From positions 137,342 through 201,341 of the forward strand of contig CAUWBF010000002.1 of assembly GCA_963557785.1 (NCBI GenBank): 64,000 bases of DNA, given 5' to 3'. A program made the position numbers and the translations under genes. This document shows, piece after piece, positions 1 to 6,309 of this stretch (position 1 is its first letter; every line of letters starts with the position of its first letter). The notes beneath the pieces are model-generated. The model saw only the letters and a list, made by a program, of their open reading frames with translations, had not been told where the DNA came from and ran no database searches. Source of the stretch: Merdicola sp963557785 (GTDB lineage Bacteria > Bacillota > Clostridia > TANB77 > CAG-508).

Positions 1-1
1 T

Positions 2-1039
2 CAGTCTATAGCGGAAAAATACTTAAAAAATGCTTGCATAGATAATGTATGTACAGATGGTGGAAACATAGTAATTATGAATCCAAATACAGGAGATATA
101 TTAGCTATGGCAACATATCCAAATTATAATTTAAATGAACCATATGAAGCATATACAGAAGAATTAAAATCTCAGTGGGATGTATTGTCACAAGATGATA
201 AATTAAAAAGTCTGCAAGGAGTATGGAGAAATAAAGCAATAGCAGATACCTATGAACCAGGTTCTACATTTAAACTAATAACTGCTTCGGCAGCATTAGA
301 AGAAGGAATAACGACAACAGATAAGGAAGGAGAATTTTGTTGTACAGGAGGTATTGAAATTGCTGGTGTTAGAATAAAATGTTGGAGATATTATAGACCA
401 CACGGATCTGAAAGTTTGAGGCAAGCGCTTATGAATTCTTGCAATCCAGTATTTATAGGTCTAGGGCAGAAAATAGGAAAAGAAAAATATTATGATTATT
501 TAGAAAAGTTTGGTTTTTTAAGAAAGACAGGTATAAATTTACCAGGCGAGGCAAAAGGAATATTTCTTGCTGAAAATAAGGTTGGACCAGTAGAGCTTGC
601 AACTATATCGTTCGGACAAAGATTTGAAGTTACTCCTCTGCAAATGGTTACGGCAGTTTCTAGCATAGCTAATGGAGGAACATATATTAAGCCAAGAGTA
701 GTAAAGCAAATAATTGATTCTAAAACTAATGCAATAGAAGATGTTCCAGTTGAAAAAGGAGATAGAGTTATATCAGAAGAAACTGCCAATAATGTACTTA
801 GTATGATGGAATCTGTTGTTAGTGAAGGAACAGGGAAAAATGCACAGGTAAAGGGGTATTTAGTAGGGGGCAAAACTGGAACTTCTGAAGATGGTGTAAA
901 TACTAATAAATATGTAACATCTTTTATTGGAGTAGCTCCAATTTCAAACCCTCAGGTGGTAGTATTAGTAACATTGTATAACCCAACAGGAGAGGGGGGA
1001 CACCAAGGAGGTGCGTGGTTCATTTTAACAACACATTAA
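2..1039 (+). CDS. spoVD: SpoVD-type class B penicillin-binding protein, 5' part, interrupted by insertion
   Basis: The frame is open from base 2, so the gene begins before the window; 345 residues are visible. This is the transpeptidase domain of a class B PBP, which cross-links peptidoglycan outside the membrane. The active-site serine motif STFK is at 263-274, SCN at 437-445 and KTGT at 872-883. The frame follows family sequence up to GEGGHQGG, then switches at 1012 to AWFILTTH and stops. The expected continuation (GVAAPVGG... and one PASTA domain) lies at 5917-6202, fused to a recombinase. The single PASTA domain and the position directly before murE argue for SpoVD, the cortex-specific PBP, rather than PbpB. 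All catalytic motifs survive, but the last part of the transpeptidase fold and the PASTA domain are missing. Whether the truncated protein works is unknown. Confidence 0.9.
   Translation, partial: QSIAEKYLKNACIDNVCTDGGNIVIMNPNTGDILAMATYPNYNLNEPYEAYTEELKSQWDVLSQDDKLKSLQGVWRNKAIADTYEPGSTFKLITASAALEEGITTTDKEGEFCCTGGIEIAGVRIKCWRYYRPHGSESLRQALMNSCNPVFIGLGQKIGKEKYYDYLEKFGFLRKTGINLPGEAKGIFLAENKVGPVELATISFGQRFEVTPLQMVTAVSSIANGGTYIKPRVVKQIIDSKTNAIEDVPVEKGDRVISEETANNVLSMMESVVSEGTGKNAQVKGYLVGGKTGTSEDGVNTNKYVTSFIGVAPISNPQVVVLVTLYNPTGEGGHQGGAWFILTTH
1002..1011 (+). repeat. Left attachment-site core (attL)
   Basis: ACCAAGGAGG occurs here and at 5907-5916. To the left, coding sequence agrees with the PBP family; to the right it does not. 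The crossover must lie within these ten bases. Confidence 0.88.
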
Positions 1040-1046
1040 TGGAGTA

Positions 1047-1075
1047 TATACACGAAAATAAAAATATAGTATAAT
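1047..1075 (+). promoter_or_regulatory. Promoter at left end of the element
   Basis: TATACA (1047-1052), a 17-base spacer and TATAAT (1070-1075) precede the GNAT/kinase gene. The -10 is perfect and the -35 weak. The same hexamer pair and spacing occurs before murE (6247-6275). Confidence 0.55.
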
Positions 1076-1106
1076 TGTAAAAATAAATTATTTTGGAGAA
1101 ATTAAT

Positions 1107-2099
1107 ATGTTAAAAATATATAATCTAAAAGATAAACAAAAATACATTGAAGAAGTTTCAATTCTTACACAAAAAGAATGGGGACAACAAGATTTATCCA
1201 AAGAAGAATTTGAATTAAAGGTAAGAAATAAGATTTCAAAAATAAAATTGAATTTTGATAATCCTAATTACTGCAAACTAATATTATTAGATAAAGACAC
1301 TTTAATCGGATTTATTTCAATCTTTCCAAAAGATGGGGACAAAAGGAGTGATTTATCACCTTGGTATGCAACAATGTATATAAAAAAGGAATATAGAGGT
1401 AAAGGATATTCTAGGATGCTTAATAATGCGATTTTGGGAGAAGCTAGAAAGAGAAACATTAATAGACTATATTTAAAGACGAAACTAGAAAACTATTATG
1501 AAAAATTTGATGCAAAGTACATTGAAACATTGCAAAACGGAGAAAAACTATATTATATTGATATACCAACAAATAGAATATCTGTTATAGGAGGTTCTGG
1601 AAGTGGCAAAAGCACATTAGCAAATATATTATCAAAAGAACTAAATATACCATCTATACATCTTGATGCTATAAATTACAATGCTAATTGGATTGAAAGA
1701 GATAAAAATGAAAGGGATAAAATTATTTCTTCAAAAGCTGATGAGGAAACATGGATTATTGATGGTAACTATAATAAAACTTTAAAAGAAAGATTAGACA
1801 GGGCTGATTTAATAATTTGGCTAGACTATTCAACTTTTGCTCATTTCAAAGGTGTATTTAAACGAATTGTTAAAAATTATAATAAAGAAAAACCAGAAAT
1901 TCCTGGATGTAAAGAGCGTATAAATTTTACTTTTTTAAAATATGTAATAACTTATAACAAGAAAAAAAGACCAAAAATTATTGATTTTTTAAAAGATATT
2001 CCCGAGGATAAACTGTTAATATTTAAAAAACAAAAAGATTTAAATAAATGGCTTAAAGATTTTACACATAATGAAAATATATTAGATTGTATAAAATAA
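1107..2099 (+). CDS. GNAT acetyltransferase fused to FlaR-like P-loop kinase
   Basis: A 330-residue protein with two domains. Residues about 1-150 look like a GNAT N-acetyltransferase: the acetyl-CoA-binding stretch is EYRGKGYSRMLNNAI, followed by the usual C-terminal strand pattern. Residues about 157-330 form a separate P-loop NTPase with GGSGSGKST, a later IIDGNY motif and an ADLIIWLD Walker-B-like strand. This matches the adenylate-kinase-like 'topology modulation' (FlaR-type) family. The substrate of either domain cannot be told from sequence. It is the first cargo gene of the element; an ATTTTGGAGAA Shine-Dalgarno precedes the ATG, and the ASCH gene follows after 18 bases, suggesting co-transcription. 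The domain assignment is firm, the function is not. Confidence 0.8.
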   Translation: MLKIYNLKDKQKYIEEVSILTQKEWGQQDLSKEEFELKVRNKISKIKLNFDNPNYCKLILLDKDTLIGFISIFPKDGDKRSDLSPWYATMYIKKEYRGKGYSRMLNNAILGEARKRNINRLYLKTKLENYYEKFDAKYIETLQNGEKLYYIDIPTNRISVIGGSGSGKSTLANILSKELNIPSIHLDAINYNANWIERDKNERDKIISSKADEETWIIDGNYNKTLKERLDRADLIIWLDYSTFAHFKGVFKRIVKNYNKEKPEIPGCKERINFTFLKYVITYNKKKRPKIIDFLKDIPEDKLLIFKKQKDLNKWLKDFTHNENILDCIK

Positions 2100-2117
2100 T
2101 TTGAAAGAAGGTTTGCT

Positions 2118-2465
2118 ATGATACATAAAATGAAATTAAATGAAAGTCCATTTGAAAGAATAAAAAATGGAACGAAGACAATAGAATTCAGATTATATGA
2201 TGATAAAAGAAGAAAAATAAAAATTGGAGACAAAATAGAGTTTTCTAAGTTACCAGAATTACAAGAAACGATAATAGTAGATGTATTAGAATTATATAGA
2301 GAAGAAACATTTGAGAAATTATTTAAAAAGCTTTATACAGATGAAGAAGAAATAAAGAGGAAAACTGCTTCAATGTATAAATATTATTCTCCTGAAAATG
2401 AAAAAAAATATGGTGTTGTAGGAATAAAACTATCACTAATTAGTAGTGGAAAAAAACAAATATAA
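2118..2465 (+). CDS. ASCH-domain protein
   Basis: A 115-residue protein resembling small ASCH-domain proteins: the N-terminal MKLNESPFERIKNGTKTIEFR pattern, a conserved KIGDKIEF strand and a C-terminal GVVGIKLSLI strand. ASCH domains are beta-barrels related to PUA and are thought to bind RNA or modified nucleosides; one member cleaves N4-acetylcytidine. A GAAAGAAGG Shine-Dalgarno precedes the start. The gene lies directly after the GNAT/kinase gene and before a terminator, so the pair probably forms one cargo operon. The specific substrate is unknown. Confidence 0.75.
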   Translation: MIHKMKLNESPFERIKNGTKTIEFRLYDDKRRKIKIGDKIEFSKLPELQETIIVDVLELYREETFEKLFKKLYTDEEEIKRKTASMYKYYSPENEKKYGVVGIKLSLISSGKKQI

Positions 2466-2542
2466 AATTATGAAGGGAAAAGGAAAAAAGAAATATAGTT
2501 GCCTTGGACAGTAACTGTATAAGTTACTCGTAACTTACTATC

Positions 2543-2577
2543 GTCTGCAAAAGTTAAACTTTGGCAGGCTTTTTTTT
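2543..2577 (+). terminator. Intrinsic terminator after the ASCH gene
   Basis: A 12-base stem (2543-2554 with 2558-2569) containing one mismatch and one G-T pair, with a 3-base loop, is followed by eight T. Just upstream, AAGTTAC (2521-2527) can pair with either AGTAAC-side sequence (2510-2515) or GTAACTT (2530-2536), giving two alternative hairpins. Confidence 0.8.
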
Positions 2578-2584
2578 AAAAGTA

Positions 2585-2614
2585 TTGAAAATGAATATTG
2601 ACATGTGATATACT
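2585..2614 (+). promoter_or_regulatory. Promoter of the flavodiiron-rubredoxin genes
   Basis: TTGAAA (2585-2590), 18-base spacer, TATACT (2609-2614), placed right after the terminator and 26 bases before the flavodiiron start codon. Confidence 0.6.
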
Positions 2615-2640
2615 TCTAGCAAAAAAGGAAGGAATATAGA

Positions 2641-3801
2641 ATGAAATTTAATTTAACAGATGAAATAGAATATATAGGTGTTAATGATAAAACCTTAGAT
2701 TTATTTGAAAGTCAATATATAATTCCGAATGGAGTATCATATAATTCATATATTATAAAAGATGAAAAGATTGTGATAATGGATACAGTAGATAAGAGAG
2801 CAACTAATGAATGGTTTGAAAATTTAGAAAGTTCACTAAAAAATCAGACTGCAGATTATTTAGTAATCTCTCATTTAGAGCCTGATCATTCTGCTAATAT
2901 ACAACTACTAGCAGAAAAATATCCTAATATGCAAATTATATTAAACCAAAGAACAGCTAATATGATGATGCAATTTTTTGATATTGATTTATCAGATAGA
3001 TACATTATTGTAGGCGAAGGAGATATAATAGATATAGGAAAGCATAAATTGCAATTTTTTATGGCTCCTATGGTACATTGGCCAGAAGTAATGGTAACTT
3101 ATGAACAAACTGAAAAAATATTATTTAGTGCAGATGGATTTGGAAAATTTGGAACTCTAGATACTGAAGAAGACTGGGCATGTGAGGCAAGAAGATATTA
3201 TTTTAATATTGTAGGAAAATATGGTGCTCAGGTACAGCAATTATTAAAAAAAGCTGCAGGGTTAGACATTAAAATGATATGCCCATTGCATGGACCTATT
3301 CTAAAAGATAATTTAGATTATTATATTAATAAATATGATATATGGAGTAGTTATAAACCAGAAGACGATGGTGTATTAGTAGCATATAATTCTATCCATG
3401 GAAATACAAGAAAAGCAGTAGAAAAATTAGAAGAAATGCTAAAAGAAAATGGTGCAAAAAAGGTAGTTGTAAGTGATTTATCAAGAGAAGATATGGCAGA
3501 AGTAATAGAAGATGCATTTAGATATGATAAATTAATTATTGCTTCACCAACATATGATGCAGGGCTATTTCCTACTACAGAAAAATTCTTGAGGCATTTA
3601 AAACATAAAAACTATCAAAATAGAAAAGTGGGAATAATAGAAAATGGCTCATGGGCACCCATGGCGGCAAAACATATGAAAGATATAATAAATGATATGA
3701 AAGATATAGAAGTATGTAATACAGTAGTTACAATAAAAACAAGACTAAATGATGAATCAAAAGAAAAAATGGAAGCTTTAGTTAAAGAGCTTTTAAAATA
3801 A
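2641..3801 (+). CDS. Flavodiiron protein (A-type flavoprotein, oxygen/NO reductase)
   Basis: A 386-residue protein. Residues about 1-245 form a metallo-beta-lactamase-like diiron domain. The iron ligands are in HLEPDH (near residue 80), HWPE (near 147), SADGFG (near 166) and CPLHGP (near 227). Residues about 255-386 form a flavodoxin domain with the FMN-binding loop YNSIHGNTRKA. Such proteins reduce O2 to water, or NO to N2O, in anaerobes, taking electrons from rubredoxin. A rubredoxin gene follows at once, which supports the assignment. An AAGGAAGG Shine-Dalgarno precedes the start. It is intact housekeeping-type cargo inside the spoVD element, unusual for a small recombinase element. Whether O2 or NO is the natural substrate cannot be decided. 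Confidence 0.92.
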   Translation: MKFNLTDEIEYIGVNDKTLDLFESQYIIPNGVSYNSYIIKDEKIVIMDTVDKRATNEWFENLESSLKNQTADYLVISHLEPDHSANIQLLAEKYPNMQIILNQRTANMMMQFFDIDLSDRYIIVGEGDIIDIGKHKLQFFMAPMVHWPEVMVTYEQTEKILFSADGFGKFGTLDTEEDWACEARRYYFNIVGKYGAQVQQLLKKAAGLDIKMICPLHGPILKDNLDYYINKYDIWSSYKPEDDGVLVAYNSIHGNTRKAVEKLEEMLKENGAKKVVVSDLSREDMAEVIEDAFRYDKLIIASPTYDAGLFPTTEKFLRHLKHKNYQNRKVGIIENGSWAPMAAKHMKDIINDMKDIEVCNTVVTIKTRLNDESKEKMEALVKELLK

Positions 3802-3818
3802 ATAGGAGGTGAAAAATT

Positions 3819-3956
3819 ATGAAATATGAATGTACAGTTTGTGGACATATATATGATGAAGCTGTAGAAGGAGTAAAATTTGAAGATTTACCAGAAGATT
3901 GGGTATGTCCATTATGTGGTGTTGGAAAAGAAATGTTTAAAAAAGTAGAAGAATAA
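3819..3956 (+). CDS. Rubredoxin
   Basis: A 45-residue protein with both CxxCG knuckles, CTVCG near the N-terminus and CPLCG near residue 36. These four cysteines bind one iron. The conserved Y-D and EDLPEDWVCP segments are present. The start follows an AGGAGGTG Shine-Dalgarno, 17 bases after the flavodiiron stop. Rubredoxin is the usual electron donor of flavodiiron proteins, so the two genes form a two-step oxygen- or NO-scavenging unit. At about 45 residues it is a little shorter than typical clostridial rubredoxins (52-54) but complete. Confidence 0.93.
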   Translation: MKYECTVCGHIYDEAVEGVKFEDLPEDWVCPLCGVGKEMFKKVEE

Positions 3957-3971
3957 TATAAAAAATATTTT

Positions 3972-4010
3972 AAAAGAAGAGGTGAAAATTCACCTCTTCT
4001 TTTGTTTTTT
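3972..4010 (+). terminator. Intrinsic terminator after rubredoxin
   Basis: A perfect 15-base stem (3972-3986 with 3989-4003), a two-base loop and a T-rich tail. It insulates the cargo from the recombinase genes. Confidence 0.92.
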
Positions 4011-4082
4011 TAGAAAGTATCAATTTTTTGTATTTAAGTTGCATATACATTAAAAAGAAAATCTGAAAGGAAGTAAATTAAT

Positions 4083-4241
4083 TTGAAAACTAAAATTGAG
4101 AAAGAATTATTAAATACAAAAAATTTATATAAATTAAAAATAGGAGATATGAAAGTTGAAATAGAATATTCTGAAAATAATAAAACCTTTAATGAATGTA
4201 TACTAAATATTTTAAAAAAAGTTAAAAATGAAGAGAGGTAA
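4083..4241 (+). CDS. Small TnpW-like protein upstream of recombinase
   Basis: A 52-residue ORF starting with TTG behind a GAAAGGAAG Shine-Dalgarno. It ends 8 bases before the recombinase ATG, so the two are probably translated from one message. The middle (YKLKIGDMKVEIEYSENNK followed by a short helix ending in ILKKVKN) resembles TnpW, a small protein of unknown role encoded beside large serine recombinases in Tn4451-type elements. The family match is by pattern only. It could be a recombination directionality or regulatory factor, but nothing in the sequence proves this. Confidence 0.6.
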   Translation: MKTKIEKELLNTKNLYKLKIGDMKVEIEYSENNKTFNECILNILKKVKNEER

Positions 4242-4249
4242 AAAGATTA

Positions 4250-6202
4250 ATGGCAGGAAGAAAATCAAAATATTTTTCTATAGAAACAAGTACAATATAC
4301 AGAAAAATATGGTCTGTTGCACTATATATCAGACTTTCACAAGAAGATAGTGATAATGGGGAAGAAAAGCAAGAAAGTAATAGTGTAACAAGTCAAAAAA
4401 CATTATTAAATGAATATATAGAAGAACATGATGATTTAGCTATATATGATACTTATATAGATGATGGATTTACAGGGACAGATTTTAATAGACCTTCGTT
4501 TCAAAGACTGCTAGAAGATATGAGAAATGAAAATATTAATTGTGTTATTGTAAAAGATTTATCGAGACTTGGAAGAAATTATATAGAGGTTGGAAATTAT
4601 ATAGAGCAAGTATTTCCTATATTCAATATACGATTTATAGCAATTAATGATGGAATAGATAGTTTTAAGAATCCAGCAAGTACAAATACAATTTTAGTAC
4701 CATTCAAAAATTTAATAAATGATGAGTATGCACGAGATACATCAATTAAAATTAGGAGTTCGTTAAATGGAAAGAAGAAAAAGGGAGAATTTATTGGGGC
4801 ATTTCCTTCATATGGTTATATTAAAGATCCAAATGATAAACATAAGCTAATAATAGATGAAACTGTAGCAGATATAGTAAGGAAAATTTTTGACTGGAAT
4901 GTAAATGAGGGCTTAGGAAAGATAGCAATATGCCATAAGCTAAATAATTTAGGAATTTTAAACCCTACAGGACACAAAAAAATAGAACTAGGTCAAAATT
5001 ACGAAAATTACGGAATTCAAGATAATATATATGCTTGGACACCTTCAACAATACGAAATATTTTAAACAACGAAGTATATATAGGAAACACTGTTCAAGG
5101 AAAGAGACGAACAAAAAGCTATAAAATACATAAAGTGGAAGAAGTTCCAAAAGAGGAATGGGTAAGAGTAGAAAATACTCATGAGCCTATTATTGATAAA
5201 GATATTTTTTATAAAGCACAGGAAATAAATGAACGAGATACAAGGGTATCTAAAAAAACGAATAAATTATCAGTATGGGCAGGTTTTTTAAAATGTGCGG
5301 ATTGCGGTAGAGCAATGAATAAAAAGAGTAGTACAAATAAAAGTGGCAATACTTATGAATATTATATTTGTAGCACATATAAAAAAAAATCAAAGAAGTT
5401 ATGTACAAAGCATAGCATAAAGGAGGAAAAGCTAAAACAAGCAGTGTTACAAACAATTAATCTACATATTAATTTATTAATTGATACAAAGGAAATTATA
5501 CAGCAAACAGAGAAAGGTAGTTTTAAAAACGAAAACCTTGAAAAAATACTTAATACTAAACAAAATGAAATTTCAAAAATACTGAATTTTAAAAAAGAGT
5601 TATATGAAGACTGGAAAAACAAAGATATTACGAGAGAAGAATACTTAGAATACAAGAAAAAATATAATAATGATATTGAAAGAATTAAGAAAAACATAGA
5701 AACATTGAAAAATGAAAAGCAAGAATCTAAAATTCAAAATCAATTACAAGATAAGTGGGTAAAGAAGTTTAAAGAAGATAAAAAGATAACTGAATTATCA
5801 AGAGAAATAATGTTAGAATTGATAGATTATATATATATTTATGAAGATGGAAATATTAAAATAAAATTTAAGTTTAGAGATGAATTTAAAAGTGTTGCCA
5901 AAATTAACCAAGGAGGAGGTGTGGCAGCACCAGTAGGGGGTCAAATATTATCAGAAGTTTTACCATATTTAGAATTACAAGAAGATAATGAAGAGAAAAA
6001 GGAAGAAACAGTAGAAATTGAAGTTCCAGAACTTAGAAATAAAACTGTAGAAGAAGCAAAAAAAGAGCTAAAAGAACTAGGACTCGAATTACAAATAAAT
6101 GAAGAAACAGAAGAAAATGTAAATGAAATGATTATTTCAAATCAAATACCTCTTCCAGGAATAAAAATAAACAGTGGATCTAAAATATATGTAGACTTAT
6201 AA
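4250..6202 (+). CDS. Large serine recombinase, fused in frame to the 3' end of spoVD
   Basis: A 650-residue frame. The resolvase domain is at about 20-170, with YIRLSQED carrying catalytic Ser30 and KDLSRLGRN carrying Arg106 and Arg109. A recombinase DNA-binding domain spans about 180-305. A zinc ribbon (CADCG near 349, second pair near 374 and 384) and a coiled coil (about 430-510) follow. This is the TndX/TnpX-like family that excises and inserts DNA without long homology. From residue 553 the protein is host SpoVD: transpeptidase C-terminus and one PASTA domain. In the excised circle the frame would instead end 12 codons after residue 552 (NQGGAWFILTTH, 564 residues). No transmembrane segment is seen, so the attached PASTA domain should stay in the cytoplasm. 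Recombinase identity is certain; timing of activity is unknown. Confidence 0.95.
   Translation: MAGRKSKYFSIETSTIYRKIWSVALYIRLSQEDSDNGEEKQESNSVTSQKTLLNEYIEEHDDLAIYDTYIDDGFTGTDFNRPSFQRLLEDMRNENINCVIVKDLSRLGRNYIEVGNYIEQVFPIFNIRFIAINDGIDSFKNPASTNTILVPFKNLINDEYARDTSIKIRSSLNGKKKKGEFIGAFPSYGYIKDPNDKHKLIIDETVADIVRKIFDWNVNEGLGKIAICHKLNNLGILNPTGHKKIELGQNYENYGIQDNIYAWTPSTIRNILNNEVYIGNTVQGKRRTKSYKIHKVEEVPKEEWVRVENTHEPIIDKDIFYKAQEINERDTRVSKKTNKLSVWAGFLKCADCGRAMNKKSSTNKSGNTYEYYICSTYKKKSKKLCTKHSIKEEKLKQAVLQTINLHINLLIDTKEIIQQTEKGSFKNENLEKILNTKQNEISKILNFKKELYEDWKNKDITREEYLEYKKKYNNDIERIKKNIETLKNEKQESKIQNQLQDKWVKKFKEDKKITELSREIMLELIDYIYIYEDGNIKIKFKFRDEFKSVAKINQGGGVAAPVGGQILSEVLPYLELQEDNEEKKEETVEIEVPELRNKTVEEAKKELKELGLELQINEETEENVNEMIISNQIPLPGIKINSGSKIYVDL
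5907..5916 (+). repeat. Right attachment-site core (attR)
   Basis: Second copy of ACCAAGGAGG, in the same phase as the copy at 1002-1011. Sequence to its right resumes the PBP. Confidence 0.88.
5917..6202 (+). other. spoVD: Displaced 3' part of spoVD (end of transpeptidase domain and PASTA domain)
   Basis: This codes for GVAAPVGGQILSEVLPYL, the standard last helix of class B PBPs. An acidic linker and one PASTA domain (VPELRNKTVEEAKKELKELG onward, ending SGSKIYVDL) follow. Joined to 2-1011 after excision it completes SpoVD. In the present arrangement it is expressed only as a tail on the recombinase. Confidence 0.92.
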
Positions 6203-6246
6203 AAATTGTAGTATAGTAGTAATACTGCAAAAAATGCAAAAATAAC

Positions 6247-6275
6247 TATACAAAAAAATAAATTAGTTATATAAT
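6247..6275 (+). promoter_or_regulatory. Promoter of murE and following genes
   Basis: TATACA (6247-6252), 17-base spacer, TATAAT (6270-6275). ATAACTA (6242-6248) and TAGTTAT (6264-6270) form an inverted repeat across it, a possible operator. The promoter lets the essential murE-murG genes be transcribed regardless of the state of the spoVD element. Confidence 0.55.
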
Positions 6276-6309
6276 GTAAACGAAAAATTGTATTCGAAGG
6301 GAGATAAAT

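Larger units (their letters stand above)
1002..5916 (+). mobile_element. Serine-recombinase intervening element inserted in spoVD
   Basis: The element is bounded by two copies of ACCAAGGAGG in the same orientation and reading phase. The distance between copies, 4,905 bp, is a multiple of three. Sequence to the left and right of the two copies joins into one uninterrupted SpoVD reading frame, so the element is a precise, site-specific insertion. Contents in order: GNAT/P-loop kinase fusion, ASCH protein, flavodiiron protein, rubredoxin, small TnpW-like ORF, large serine recombinase. No phage structural, replication or conjugation genes are seen. The layout matches known intervening elements of sporulation genes (skin in sigK is the classic case); developmental excision is inferred. 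Confidence 0.92.

Noticed and set aside
496..873. Antisense ORF within spoVD, and many others like it within real genes.
   Set aside because: No ribosome site or domain; such shadow frames arise from the A+T-rich codon bias of the real gene.
4028..4051. A CATATACAT sequence before the small ORF that loosely recalls mother-cell sigma factor -10 sites.
   Set aside because: No matching -35 at the right distance. It would be attractive for a sporulation-timed recombinase but cannot be supported.
1002..5916. Prophage or conjugative element at spoVD.
   Set aside because: No capsid, tail, portal, replication, relaxase or type IV secretion genes; only recombinase and cargo.
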